Positions 9,002-17,114 of a stretch of DNA of 64,000 nucleotides are shown here, in pieces (positions within the stretch are counted from its first letter, which is position 1; each line of letters opens with the position of its first letter). The notes beneath the pieces were generated by a model, which ran no database searches, was not told the DNA's origin, and saw nothing but the letters and a program-made list of their open reading frames with translations. Origin of the DNA: an uncultured Bacteroidales bacterium (GTDB lineage Bacteria > Bacteroidota > Bacteroidia > Bacteroidales > UBA932); contig CAKUSP010000002.1 in assembly GCA_934680015.1 (NCBI GenBank), positions 186,001 through 250,000 on the forward strand, in the 5' to 3' direction. The position numbers and the translations under genes are program-made.

Positions 9002-9436
9002 ATGTCTGCAGAAATACAAGATAAATACACTGATATACTTTCTGGGCATGGTATCCGGCCTACATCGGTTCGGATACTTGTTTTGAAAGCCATATCCAAG
9101 TATAGTAACACTTTTAGCTTAAATGATTTGGAAACAGAGCTTGAGAGTGTAGATAAATCAAGCATTTTCAGGACTTTGATTCTTTTTTCCGAGCATCATC
9201 TGGTTCACGAGACGGAGGATGGGAGTGGTTCTACAAAGTATTGTTATTGTCATAACGATCATGAATGCGGGGTGGAGGAATTGCATTGTCATTTTTATTG
9301 TGAGAAGTGTCACAAGACATATTGTTTTGAAGACATTCACATACCTATAGTTAATTATCCGCAAGGTTTCGAACTTCACGAGGTGGAGTATCTGCTTAAG
9401 GGGCTTTGTCCGCACTGCCGAAAGATTTCTAATTAA
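9002..9436 (+). CDS. Fur-family metal-responsive repressor
   Basis: The 144-residue product has the winged-helix N-terminus of Fur-type repressors (HGIRPTSVRILVLKAISKYS, then SSIFRTLILFSEHHLVHE). Its C-terminal half is rich in His and Cys, with two CxxC pairs (CEKC and CPHC) that would hold structural zinc. Whether it senses zinc, iron or peroxide is not decided by sequence. The downstream neighbour is a zinc/cadmium-type P-type ATPase, which favours a zinc role. A longer frame upstream overlaps the preceding gene and has no Fur homology, so ATG 9002 is chosen. The palindrome TGCAACCGAGTTGCA immediately after its stop codon may be its operator. Confidence 0.9.
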   Translation: MSAEIQDKYTDILSGHGIRPTSVRILVLKAISKYSNTFSLNDLETELESVDKSSIFRTLILFSEHHLVHETEDGSGSTKYCYCHNDHECGVEELHCHFYCEKCHKTYCFEDIHIPIVNYPQGFELHEVEYLLKGLCPHCRKISN

Positions 9437-9473
9437 TTATTGCAACCGAGTTGCACCTTCTTTAGAATAAATT
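9433..9473 (+). repeat. 41-bp direct repeat, copy 1, with operator-like palindrome
   Basis: Identical over 41 bp to 10664-10704. Contains the perfect dyad TGCAAC-CGA-GTTGCA (9441-9455). The repeat begins at the stop codon of the Fur-family gene. The dyad has the size and symmetry of metal-regulator binding sites. Confidence 0.8.
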
Positions 9474-9558
9474 CTCGTTTTGATACATATTTAAGTAAAT
9501 GTACTCCTAGATTGCAGTAATGGCTATTTAGATTCTTTTTTACTTACAAACTTTTGTG

Positions 9559-9589
9559 CCTATTATTTTTTAGTAACTAAAAAAATAGG
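9559..9589. terminator. AT-rich hairpin, possible terminator
   Basis: Near-perfect inverted repeat (CCTATT-A-TTTTTTAGT / ACTAAAAAAATAGG) between the Fur-family gene and the broken protease gene. The stem is long but weak and its own T run lies in the ascending arm, so termination is possible in either direction but not certain. The rest of 9474-9660 shows nothing else. Confidence 0.4.
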
Positions 9590-9666
9590 TTGTGTCAGAT
9601 TAGTAAGAGATTCTTGAAGATAGATTTATTTTTGAAGAAGTTACTTAGTCCTGTATTGAAGAAATT

Positions 9667-9698
9667 TTTGATTGCGAAATAATTTTTTTTTACTTTTG
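9667..9698 (+). promoter_or_regulatory. promoter upstream of the C10 protease remnant
   Basis: -33 TTTG (9667-9670), 20-nt spacer, -7 TACTTTTG (9691-9698). Full Bacteroidetes consensus, 52 nt before the remnant's ATG. Confidence 0.7.
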
Positions 9699-9750
9699 TT
9701 GATATGCCATGTAATTCGAATTACACGCAAGGAAAAGTAAAATTAATTTT

Positions 9751-10290
9751 TATGGATAATAAAGTGAGGCTGTTATCACCATTATTGTTAGGTTGTATAA
9801 TAATGGCGTGTTCTAAATAGAATGTTTCTTCTATAGAGACGAAATTAGACATGGATGTGTTGATTACTTATCTTCAATAGGCTATAAAAACGTTAAATTA
9901 TCAGATTACCGCACTGAAATAGTTACTAATATGATAGATCATTATGGCCCTATTGCTATATGTTCTGCCCCTAAAAAGGATTGGTATAATTATGACCTTG
10001 CAAAAAGCCACGCATGGAATATAGATGGATATAGGGTTAATCAAACAATAGTTACTAATGAAGTTTATCGAAAAGGAAAGTTATATAGTTCTACTCAAAT
10101 AAAAAAGGACCCAGTTGTGCTTGTGCATTGTGATTGGGGGTGGAGAGGAAGAGATAATGGATATTTTGTTTCAGGTGTTTTCGACTTATCAAATAGGGAT
10201 GATATAATTTTTGATGGGCCAACATCCTCAGAAAATACTAATTACAATTTCTTTTTAAAAGTAATTGAATATGAAGTGCAAAAGTTTTAA
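9751..10290 (+). pseudogene. remnant of a C10-family (streptopain-type) cysteine protease
   Basis: The gene opens at ATG 9751 with a lipoprotein signal (VRLLSPLLLGCIIMACSK) that hits a stop at once. About 10 nt later, in another frame, the C-terminal half of a C10 peptidase resumes and runs to 10290. It reads GCVDYLSSIGYKNV, then SHAWNIDGYRV with the catalytic His, then VLVHCDWGWRGRDNGYFVSGVF, the family's end motif. The central part, including the catalytic Cys and propeptide, is missing (I estimate 200 or more residues). Because signal and tail are in different frames and the nucleophile is absent, this is a deletion pseudogene although its promoter survives. A 119-codon stretch from 9931 remains open but should be inactive. 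Confidence 0.85.
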
Positions 10291-10654
10291 GGCAGTATTC
10301 TATATACTTTGTTTGTTCTTTGTTACTGCTTGTTTTGATGATAATTGTGGTTATCCTGAAAAAATTATTTTTGATAGAGATGGGGGGAAAAAATATACAA
10401 AAGGAGATGCGTATGCTCTTTGTATTTATGAAGGTGAGGAATTAGTTGCCTGTGAAAATTATGATAAAAAGAACGTTTATGATTATAGCGTTTCATATGA
10501 GTGGCTAAGTGTGAAAATTATTTTTAATGCAAAGAAATATTCAAAAATGGAAATCACCGTTGCACCCAATGAGAGTGGAAAGAGACGAGAGTTGAGATTA
10601 TCCTTTATGGTTTTTGATTCTGGGGCAGATATTAAAATAATTCAGAATAAATAG
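10271..10654 (+). CDS. small lipoprotein with a BACON-like domain
   Basis: A 127-residue product with a lipoprotein signal (FKAVFYILCLFFVTACFDD; Cys about residue 17). A single beta-sandwich-like domain ends W-L-S-V ... ITVAPNESGKRRELRLSF ... IKIIQNK, the pattern of BACON domains seen in Bacteroidales surface proteins. The gene overlaps the end of the C10 protease remnant, so they were one unit. In Bacteroides and streptococci, C10 proteases are often paired with small inhibitor genes in this position, so this may be the partner inhibitor, but the sequence alone does not show that. I chose ATG 10271 over a TTG two codons upstream. Confidence 0.7.
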   Translation: MKCKSFKAVFYILCLFFVTACFDDNCGYPEKIIFDRDGGKKYTKGDAYALCIYEGEELVACENYDKKNVYDYSVSYEWLSVKIIFNAKKYSKMEITVAPNESGKRRELRLSFMVFDSGADIKIIQNK

Positions 10655-10663
10655 GTCGTCTGT

Positions 10664-10704
10664 TTAATTATTGCAACCGAGTTGCACCTTCTTTAGAATA
10701 AATT
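10664..10704 (+). repeat. 41-bp direct repeat, copy 2, with operator-like palindrome
   Basis: Identical to 9433-9473 and again contains TGCAACCGAGTTGCA. A further half-site TTGCAAC follows at 10704-10710. It lies 170 bp upstream of the P-type ATPase start, where a repressor operator would be expected. Confidence 0.8.
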
Positions 10705-10874
10705 TGCAACTGTTTTAGAAGATAGAATGCCTAAATTGTTTTTTCGCTAAGAAACATCAAGAATAGGTTTCTTTTGGAAGTGTGCATTGGATGTACACGT
10801 CTGATGAGAAAAGAAATAAAGAAAATTGATGAAGTATAAAGGAAAAATGGTGGGCATATTTAAAGTAATTTATT

Positions 10875-12719
10875 ATGGAGAAGGAGCAAAAAATTATGTT
10901 GGCACGTATCATCGCAGTAGTTCTGACGATGGTCGCCGTGTTTTTTTTACCAATTTCTAACCTGATTCGTTTATGGCTATGCGTAGCGGCTTATCTTATA
11001 GCCGGAGCTGATGTGGTGTATGATGCCTTAAAAAGTATTTTTCACGGGGAATTGCTTGATGAGCATTTTCTTATGGCAGCGGCTACGATAGGAGCTTTCG
11101 CTACTGGAGAATATCCTGAAGCCGTGGCTGTAATGCTTTTTTACCAAGTCGGAGAGTTGTTTTCTGATATTGCGGTAAGTAGAAGCCGCTCATCCATTTC
11201 ATCCCTTATGGATATCCGCCCCGATTATGCCAATCTTGTAAAAGGGGAGGCGATAGAAAAAGTATCACCATCGGATGTGCCTGTCGGCAGTGAAATCATA
11301 GTAAAGCCGGGAGAAAAAATGCCTATTGATGGTGTAATAATTTCGGGTGAGTCTGCCATAGATACATCGGCACTAACTGGGGAGAGTCTTCCTCGCGAAG
11401 TCATAGCAGGAGATTCGGTATTAAGCGGCAGCCTTAATATGACAGGACTTTTGCATGTGCGCACTACGAATACTTTCGGCGAGTCGACAGTTTCGAAAAT
11501 TCTGGAACTTGTTGAAAATGCCGATAACGGAAAGGCAAAAGCTGAAAAATTTATTACCAAGTTTGCAAGGATATATACTCCTGTCGTGGTGGGATCAGCA
11601 GTATTATTAGCCATATTGCCACCTCTTTTTATGGGAGGAATGTGGGCTGAATGGTTCCATAGGGCATTGATTTTCTTGGTTATTTCTTGTCCGTGTGCTC
11701 TTGTGATATCTATCCCGCTAACCTTTTTTGCCGGCATAGGCGGAGCTTCGAAAAAGGGAATACTGGTTAAAGGGGCCAATTATATAGAGGCATTGGCCAA
11801 GGTGAGGACTATGGTCTTTGACAAGACGGGAACTTTGACTAAAGGACAGTTTTCTGTTAGTGATATAGAACCTGCCCTAGGTTATACTAAAGAAGAATTG
11901 TTGCAAAAGGCTTCACTTGCAGAGAGCTTTTCTTCTCATCCGGTAGCCGTTTCACTTCGTCAGGCATGTGCTGAAGGCGTGGATACAAATAGGGTTAGTG
12001 ATATTGTTGATTTTTCTGGCGAAGGAGTTTGTGCTAATGTGGATGGAGAGAATGTTTATGTGGGCAATGCGAAGTTGATGCATCGTGCCGGAGTAACTCC
12101 CGATGCTGTATCAAAAATAGGTACCATCGTTTATGTGGCTTGTGAAGGGAAGTATATGGGATGTATCGTAGTATCGGATACTATCAAGACTCAATCGAAG
12201 GAGGCTATAGCTCAATTAAAATCTCTTGGCGTTCGTAGAACCGTAATGCTTACTGGGGATAAAGATGAAGTTGCTAGTGAAGTGGCTTCAAACTTAAAAT
12301 TAGACGAGTATCATGCAGCTTTGTTGCCAATAGATAAGGTTGAACGAGTAAAACAGATGAAAAACGATGATCCAGATGGTGTGCTAGCTTTTGCAGGTGA
12401 TGGAATAAATGATGCTCCGGTGCTAAAATTGGCCGATATAGGATTTGCCATGGGAGGAGTCGGAAGTGATGCCGCTATCGAGGCTTCAGATATAGTTCTT
12501 ATGGACGACAATCCTTTGAAAATAGCGTGTGCTATTAGGATTGCAAGAAAGACCATGCGGATAGTCAAGCAGAATATCGTATTCGCAATAGGTGTGAAGG
12601 TGCTTTTCTTAATGTTAGGTGCTTTGGGCGTGGCAAATATGTGGGAAGCGGTATTCGCTGATGTGGGAGTAACCGTCATTGCCATTTTGAATTCATTACG
12701 CGCAATGAAAGTGAAATAA
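10875..12719 (+). CDS. heavy-metal P1B-type ATPase (Zn/Cd/Pb exporter, ZntA/CadA-like)
   Basis: Pumps toxic or excess divalent metal out of the cytoplasm at the cost of ATP. The 614-residue product has the full transport core: paired N-terminal helices, actuator-domain TGES, SCPCAL in the metal-binding helix (CPC about 272-275), phosphorylated Asp316 in DKTGTLTKG, SHPVA in the nucleotide domain, and GDGINDAPVL. There is no N-terminal heavy-metal-associated domain, so it is the short form. The CPC motif with downstream Lys and Asp in the last helices fits the zinc/cadmium subgroup. It stands behind a Fur-family gene and a palindromic operator candidate, suggesting metal-dependent control. Confidence 0.93.
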   Translation: MEKEQKIMLARIIAVVLTMVAVFFLPISNLIRLWLCVAAYLIAGADVVYDALKSIFHGELLDEHFLMAAATIGAFATGEYPEAVAVMLFYQVGELFSDIAVSRSRSSISSLMDIRPDYANLVKGEAIEKVSPSDVPVGSEIIVKPGEKMPIDGVIISGESAIDTSALTGESLPREVIAGDSVLSGSLNMTGLLHVRTTNTFGESTVSKILELVENADNGKAKAEKFITKFARIYTPVVVGSAVLLAILPPLFMGGMWAEWFHRALIFLVISCPCALVISIPLTFFAGIGGASKKGILVKGANYIEALAKVRTMVFDKTGTLTKGQFSVSDIEPALGYTKEELLQKASLAESFSSHPVAVSLRQACAEGVDTNRVSDIVDFSGEGVCANVDGENVYVGNAKLMHRAGVTPDAVSKIGTIVYVACEGKYMGCIVVSDTIKTQSKEAIAQLKSLGVRRTVMLTGDKDEVASEVASNLKLDEYHAALLPIDKVERVKQMKNDDPDGVLAFAGDGINDAPVLKLADIGFAMGGVGSDAAIEASDIVLMDDNPLKIACAIRIARKTMRIVKQNIVFAIGVKVLFLMLGALGVANMWEAVFADVGVTVIAILNSLRAMKVK

Positions 12720-12735
12720 TTACGAGAATTCTTCG

Positions 12736-12743
12736 TATCTTTG
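12736..12743 (+). promoter_or_regulatory. -7 box ahead of the kinase/peptidase/PqqD/ABC cassette
   Basis: TATCTTTG ends 6 nt before the ATG of the first cassette gene. If used, the transcript would be leaderless. No clear -33 element was found at the right distance. Confidence 0.45.
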
Positions 12744-12749
12744 AGGGAT

Positions 12750-13625
12750 ATGCAAAGAGAATTTTCAGTAGCAGGACATATTTTTAGGGTTATAATCCCC
12801 GGCGATAGTCCATTGTGGGACATGTTGGGGCAATATGACCCTTTTGTCGTAAAAGATACGGGCGATAGAGCGATTTTCGAATTGAATGTAGTGGACGAGG
12901 TGGAAGTTAGTGAAAAAACCCTTTTTTATGATCAGCCTACTGAGCCAGGAGAAACTAAAATAGTGATATATAAGAGTGGGGAAGATTGGCTTTTCGAGTC
13001 TTCTCCTACTTCTGATATGAAGGTGTCTATGCGTTTATGGATGAACGCGTCGTTTACCTTGTCAAGGCTTCAGATATTGGATGAGTCCCAGTCTCTATTC
13101 GCACTGAATAACGCTTTGATGCTGCAATACGCTTTTAGAACAGCCGAACTGGCTACATTAGAGATGCATGCCTCTGTCGTTGAGAATGGAGGAAAGGCTT
13201 ATCTGTTTTTAGCGAAAAGTGGAACGGGGAAAAGCACCCATTCTCGGATGTGGCTAAAAAATATAACAGGGAGTCATCTGTTGAATGATGATAATCCTAT
13301 TGTAAGAGTGCTTTCGGATGGAACTATTATGGCGTATGGCTCGCCCTGGAGTGGAAAGACACCATGTTATCATAATGAGGCTTATCCTGTAGGTGCAATG
13401 GTTGGGATAAAAAGAGCGCCTTATGACAAAATCACGCCTCTAAATACCATTAACTCTTATGCTATGGTATATTCATCGACTTCAGGGATAAAGTTTGATG
13501 ATAAGATGGCTGATGATCTGCATTCTACGCTGTGTGAAGTAGTGAAAAAAGTACATTGTTTTACTCTTGAGTGCCTTCCTGACGCACAGGCGGCACTAGT
13601 ATGTTATGAAGGGGTAAGAGGATGA
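12750..13625 (+). CDS. HPr-kinase-like protein of a peptide maturation cassette
   Basis: A 291-residue product with an HPrK-type P-loop (SGTGKSTHSRMW, Lys161) followed by LLNDDNPIVRV and the GSPWSGK region. It lacks the N-terminal domain of true HPr kinase/phosphorylase. Proteins of this type accompany PqqD-like and lasso-peptide-like genes, and in some Bacilli phosphorylate the precursor peptide. Here the substrate is unknown. The stop overlaps the next start by 4 bp, so the cassette is translationally coupled. An upstream TTG at 12741 adds only three residues and is not preferred. Confidence 0.85.
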   Translation: MQREFSVAGHIFRVIIPGDSPLWDMLGQYDPFVVKDTGDRAIFELNVVDEVEVSEKTLFYDQPTEPGETKIVIYKSGEDWLFESSPTSDMKVSMRLWMNASFTLSRLQILDESQSLFALNNALMLQYAFRTAELATLEMHASVVENGGKAYLFLAKSGTGKSTHSRMWLKNITGSHLLNDDNPIVRVLSDGTIMAYGSPWSGKTPCYHNEAYPVGAMVGIKRAPYDKITPLNTINSYAMVYSSTSGIKFDDKMADDLHSTLCEVVKKVHCFTLECLPDAQAALVCYEGVRG

Positions 13626-14095
13626 GTCTGGTAGTTCCTAATAGAATTCTATTTGCCAATGTTTGTGATCTGCTTTCTCAAGGCAAGGCTATAGTCGTAG
13701 AGGTGAAAGGATGTAGTATGTTGCCTTTTATAGTGGGGGATAGAGATAGTGTGAAGTTAGTCCAAACATGGTGGGGAGTAGGTGATGCTGTGCTTTCCAA
13801 ACTGCCAAATGGCAAATATGTACTTCACAGAGTAAAAAAAATAGAGGGGGAGAGCGTGTTGTTAAAGGGTGATGGAAATTTAACAGGAACTGAAAAATGT
13901 ACAGTGTCCGATGTCAAAGGCAAGGTCGTGGAGGTGCTTAAAAATGGAAAGAGTCCAGTAGATGTATCTAAGCCGTTGTATCGAATTCGTGTAAAGATTT
14001 GGAATGCACAGCCATATCTAATAAGGCGGGTGGTATTGGCAATATACAGAAGGTTTATTTTATTGCAGGTGAAAACAAAGAAATATAAGAAGTGA
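13622..14095 (+). CDS. S24/S26 peptidase-like protein with a Ser/His dyad
   Basis: A 157-residue protein related to signal peptidases and LexA-type peptidases. The catalytic Ser32 is in VKGCSMLPFIVGDRD. The general base is His69 in YVLHRVKK rather than the Lys of bacterial LepB, as in ER-type/SipW peptidases. The KGDGN strand follows. No obvious N-terminal membrane anchor is seen; the C-terminus is strongly basic. Placed between a kinase-like gene and a PqqD-like gene, it is a candidate leader peptidase for a small exported peptide, which is inference from context. Confidence 0.8.
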   Translation: MSLVVPNRILFANVCDLLSQGKAIVVEVKGCSMLPFIVGDRDSVKLVQTWWGVGDAVLSKLPNGKYVLHRVKKIEGESVLLKGDGNLTGTEKCTVSDVKGKVVEVLKNGKSPVDVSKPLYRIRVKIWNAQPYLIRRVVLAIYRRFILLQVKTKKYKK

Positions 14096-14096
14096 T

Positions 14097-14366
14097 ATGA
14101 AGATAGCTGATGGTTTTAAATTAAGAGAGATTTGCGGGGAATATGTAGTTGTCCCTGAAGGTGCTAAACTGGTTAATTTCAATAAAATGCTTTCTCTTAA
14201 CGGAACGGCTGCCTTTTTATGGAAGTCGGTTTGTGACAAAGAATTTGAACTTGATACACTTGCAGATCTCTTGGTGGGAGAGTATGAAGTAGATCGGCAG
14301 CTTGCGCTTTCGGATGCTCGTTCTCTTCTGGATAAATGGATCGAAATCGGAGTTGTGGTCGACTAA
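14097..14366 (+). CDS. PqqD-like peptide-binding protein
   Basis: An 89-residue protein with the PqqD fold pattern: beta-strands around GEYVVVPEGAKLVNFNKMLSLNGTAAFLW, then three helices with a DA..LL..W..IGVV ending. PqqD-like domains are RiPP recognition elements that hold the leader of a precursor peptide and present it to a modifying enzyme. It starts 1 nt after the peptidase stop and ends 22 nt before the ABC exporter. No radical-SAM or cyclase gene is nearby, so the modification chemistry, if any, is not encoded here. Confidence 0.88.
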   Translation: MKIADGFKLREICGEYVVVPEGAKLVNFNKMLSLNGTAAFLWKSVCDKEFELDTLADLLVGEYEVDRQLALSDARSLLDKWIEIGVVVD

Positions 14367-14388
14367 GAAGCAGTTTTGAAATGATCTG

Positions 14389-16017
14389 ATGAAAGATTTT
14401 AGAGTTTGTCTTTATGGGCTCTTAAGGTTATTACGCCCTATCTTCCCAAAAGTCCTTGGATGTAGCCTTGTGTACCTTTTGGAGGCTGCATGTTCGTTGG
14501 CATTTGTATGGTATAGCAAGAGAGTAGTTGACATAGCCACTGGACTTTTAGATGCCTCTTTAACTAATAATGTCTTCATCATGATCGCTTTGATGGTGGC
14601 TCAGATTGGGTTTAGAGTTCTTTCTAAAAGAATAGAAGGGGAAGTGAGCGTAAAGGCTAAATTGGACATAAGAAAAAAAGCATTTGATAAGGCATTAAGC
14701 AGTAGTTGGAATGGAAGAGATAAATACCATAGTGCAGATGTAGTAAACAGATTGGAGGAGGATATTCGTGTAGTAAGTGAGTTCCTATGTGTAACGCTGC
14801 CTTCAGCGGCGATTACTATCATTCAACTTGTTGCCGCTGCTACGATGCTCTTCATCTTTTCAAGCAAATTAGCATGGGTAATAATATGGATAATGCCTGT
14901 CGCTGTGGTAGCGGCACGTCTGTATTTTAAGAAATTGAGGGCATTATCTTCTGACATAAGAACTTTGGATGGACGTATACAAGGGCACATCCAGGAGCAT
15001 CTGCAAAGTCGTATTCTTATTAAGACGCTTGGAGCCGAGCAGATGGTGGGTGACAAACTGGATAAATTACAGCATGACGAACTCTCGAAGACTCGAACAC
15101 GCTTGGATTACTCCGCCATATCGCGTTTTTTTATGCAAGCCGGTTTCTCTGCCGGGTATCTGACAGCTTTTTTATGGGGTGTATATGGTCTACGTGATGG
15201 AAGTGTCACTTATGGTTTGATGGTGGCTTTTCTTCAGTTAGTTGGCCAGGTGCAAAGGCCAGTTGCTTCATTGGCGTCGTATGTCCCGGCCTTTATAAAG
15301 GCTCTTTCTTCAGAAGAGCGGCTTTTGGATATTGACGAGATGAAAAATGATGCTACTCGGGGGCAAAAAATATTAAGTGGGGCTCTTTCCGTTTCAGTGA
15401 AAAATTTATGTTTTTCCTATGAGAATGGAACAAAGGTTTTTGATAACTTTTCATGCGATTTCGAATCTGGTGAACTCACTGCCGTGTGTGGGCCTACAGG
15501 AAGGGGTAAAAGTACTCTGGCGGCTTTGATTCTTGGCGTTTTGAAGCCTGACTCGGGAAGTATAACCATTAGCAATAAGAAAGAAAGTGTGCCAGTGAGC
15601 ATGGATACAAGGGGCAATTTCATGTATGTTCCTCAGGGTAATTCCCTTTTAAGCGGAACTATTAAGGAGAATTTGCTGCTTGCTAGGGCCAATGCCACTG
15701 AAGAAGAATTGGCAGATGTGCTACATTGCGCTGCTGCTGACTTTGTTTTTGATCTCCCTTTAGGTATCGATACCCAGTGCAGTGAGATCGGCAGGGGCCT
15801 TAGTGAGGGTCAATGCCAACGTATCGCCATTGCACGGGCTCTTTTGCACGATGGGGGCATTCTCATTTTAGATGAGTCAACATCTGCTTTAGACCCTGCG
15901 ACAGAGATGACAGTTCTTGAACGACTTCACGAAAGGTATTATCATTCGAAAACCATTATATGTATTACACATAGGGTGGCTGTGGCAGACTTGGCAGACC
16001 ATGTAATTTCGTTATAG
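14389..16017 (+). CDS. ABC exporter, fused membrane and ATPase domains
   Basis: A 542-residue half-transporter. About six transmembrane helices occupy residues 1-310, followed by an ATPase domain. Walker A is GPTGRGKST (about 368-376, with Arg where Ser is common), the signature motif is the variant LSEGQCQRIAIARAL, Walker B is ILILDESTSALD, and the H-loop is ITHR. The chain ends directly after the H-loop strand, shorter than many exporters. Unlike peptide exporters of the SunT type it has no N-terminal C39 protease domain, consistent with the separate S24/S26 peptidase in the same operon. Last gene of the cassette, converging on apbE with 3 bp between. Confidence 0.93.
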   Translation: MKDFRVCLYGLLRLLRPIFPKVLGCSLVYLLEAACSLAFVWYSKRVVDIATGLLDASLTNNVFIMIALMVAQIGFRVLSKRIEGEVSVKAKLDIRKKAFDKALSSSWNGRDKYHSADVVNRLEEDIRVVSEFLCVTLPSAAITIIQLVAAATMLFIFSSKLAWVIIWIMPVAVVAARLYFKKLRALSSDIRTLDGRIQGHIQEHLQSRILIKTLGAEQMVGDKLDKLQHDELSKTRTRLDYSAISRFFMQAGFSAGYLTAFLWGVYGLRDGSVTYGLMVAFLQLVGQVQRPVASLASYVPAFIKALSSEERLLDIDEMKNDATRGQKILSGALSVSVKNLCFSYENGTKVFDNFSCDFESGELTAVCGPTGRGKSTLAALILGVLKPDSGSITISNKKESVPVSMDTRGNFMYVPQGNSLLSGTIKENLLLARANATEEELADVLHCAAADFVFDLPLGIDTQCSEIGRGLSEGQCQRIAIARALLHDGGILILDESTSALDPATEMTVLERLHERYYHSKTIICITHRVAVADLADHVISL

Positions 16018-16020
16018 GAT

Positions 16021-17034
16021 TTACCAATTTTTCCATATTTCGTCTTCACTGATGAGGAAGGCGTGAATCTGTGGATGATCATACAAATATTCTATGGCCT
16101 TTTCTTTTCCTATCACCATAAAGCAGGTTGCAAGAGCATCTGCTTCGTATGCAGTAGAAGCTGTTACTGTGGCGCTTAAAAGTGAATGGGAAACAGGATA
16201 TCCTGTACGCGGATCTATAGTATGGGAGTACTTTTTCCCATCCTTGATATAGAATTTTCTGTAGTTTCCAGATGTTACTACGCCCAATGCTTGCCCTTCT
16301 GTATTCCAGACTTCCTTTATGTCGGCTCCAGGGGTGTTATTGCCATCCACAGGATTATCTATGGCTATAGTCCACCCAAGCCCGCTGGGACCATTTCCAC
16401 AGCAATAGATTTCGCCTATATCTACAAGCATGTCTTTTACGCCGTATTTTTTTAGAAGTCCCGCTACAACATCACAACTGTATCCTTGAGCGATAGCATT
16501 GAAATTGAATCGTGGGGGAGCGCTTTCTCCTTCATGAAGAAAATCCATGCTGCTGATTGATTTCCCTATAAGATTTCTAAGTTCAGCAGGCTTTTTAAGT
16601 CTTGCTGTACCACACGATCTAAGGCATTCTTTAATTTGGCCTTCGGTAGGATTAGATGAAGACTTGAATCCGAACCCCCATAGATCATATAAGGACCCAC
16701 ATGCCACATCAAATGCACCTTCGGAGCGCTTCCACATATCGTATGATAATTCGTATAGATCGAAGAACATTTTAGAGAGAACTATCGAGTCTCCCGAATT
16801 AAAATGGCTTAAAAGAGAGTGTGGATTATATCCAGATAGAGTGTTGTCTATTTCAGAGAGTAGGCTATCTACTTTTATTTGCAGTGCTTCCGGTTTTATG
16901 GTTGCTCCTTTGTATTTGACACGATAAATGCCTCCTTGTGCAGGACCCTGAAATTGATAGTAGGGTTGTTTGTTGCAAGCAGAAGAGAGGATAACGCTTA
17001 TAAATAATGTTGAAAGAATATGTATTTTTCGCAT
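16021..17034 (-). CDS. apbE: FAD:protein FMN transferase lipoprotein
   Basis: Attaches FMN covalently to Ser/Thr of flavoproteins such as the RnfG/NqrC subunits of redox pumps, acting outside the inner membrane. With ATG 17034 the product is 337 residues and starts with a lipoprotein signal (MRKIHILSTLFISVILSSAC). Family motifs are visible: FNAIAQGYSCDVVAGLL, VDIGEIYCCGNGPSG, TSGNYRKFY and HTIDPRTGYPV. The open frame continues seven codons upstream to 17055, which would place residues before the signal and is less likely. No Nqr/Rnf genes are in the window. Confidence 0.95.
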   Translation of the reverse strand: MRKIHILSTLFISVILSSACNKQPYYQFQGPAQGGIYRVKYKGATIKPEALQIKVDSLLSEIDNTLSGYNPHSLLSHFNSGDSIVLSKMFFDLYELSYDMWKRSEGAFDVACGSLYDLWGFGFKSSSNPTEGQIKECLRSCGTARLKKPAELRNLIGKSISSMDFLHEGESAPPRFNFNAIAQGYSCDVVAGLLKKYGVKDMLVDIGEIYCCGNGPSGLGWTIAIDNPVDGNNTPGADIKEVWNTEGQALGVVTSGNYRKFYIKDGKKYSHTIDPRTGYPVSHSLLSATVTASTAYEADALATCFMVIGKEKAIEYLYDHPQIHAFLISEDEIWKNW

Positions 17035-17114
17035 AACGGCAAAGTATTTGCACAAAAATAAGGGTTTTTTCCTCTAAAATATGCATCTTTGTAGGATATT
17101 TATTTAAAGTAGAG

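Noticed and set aside
9931-10290. Intact small protein gene
   Set aside because: The sequence is the C-terminal part of a C10 protease; in-frame homology continues upstream of the ATG and the N-terminal signal is in another frame, so it is a pseudogene fragment.
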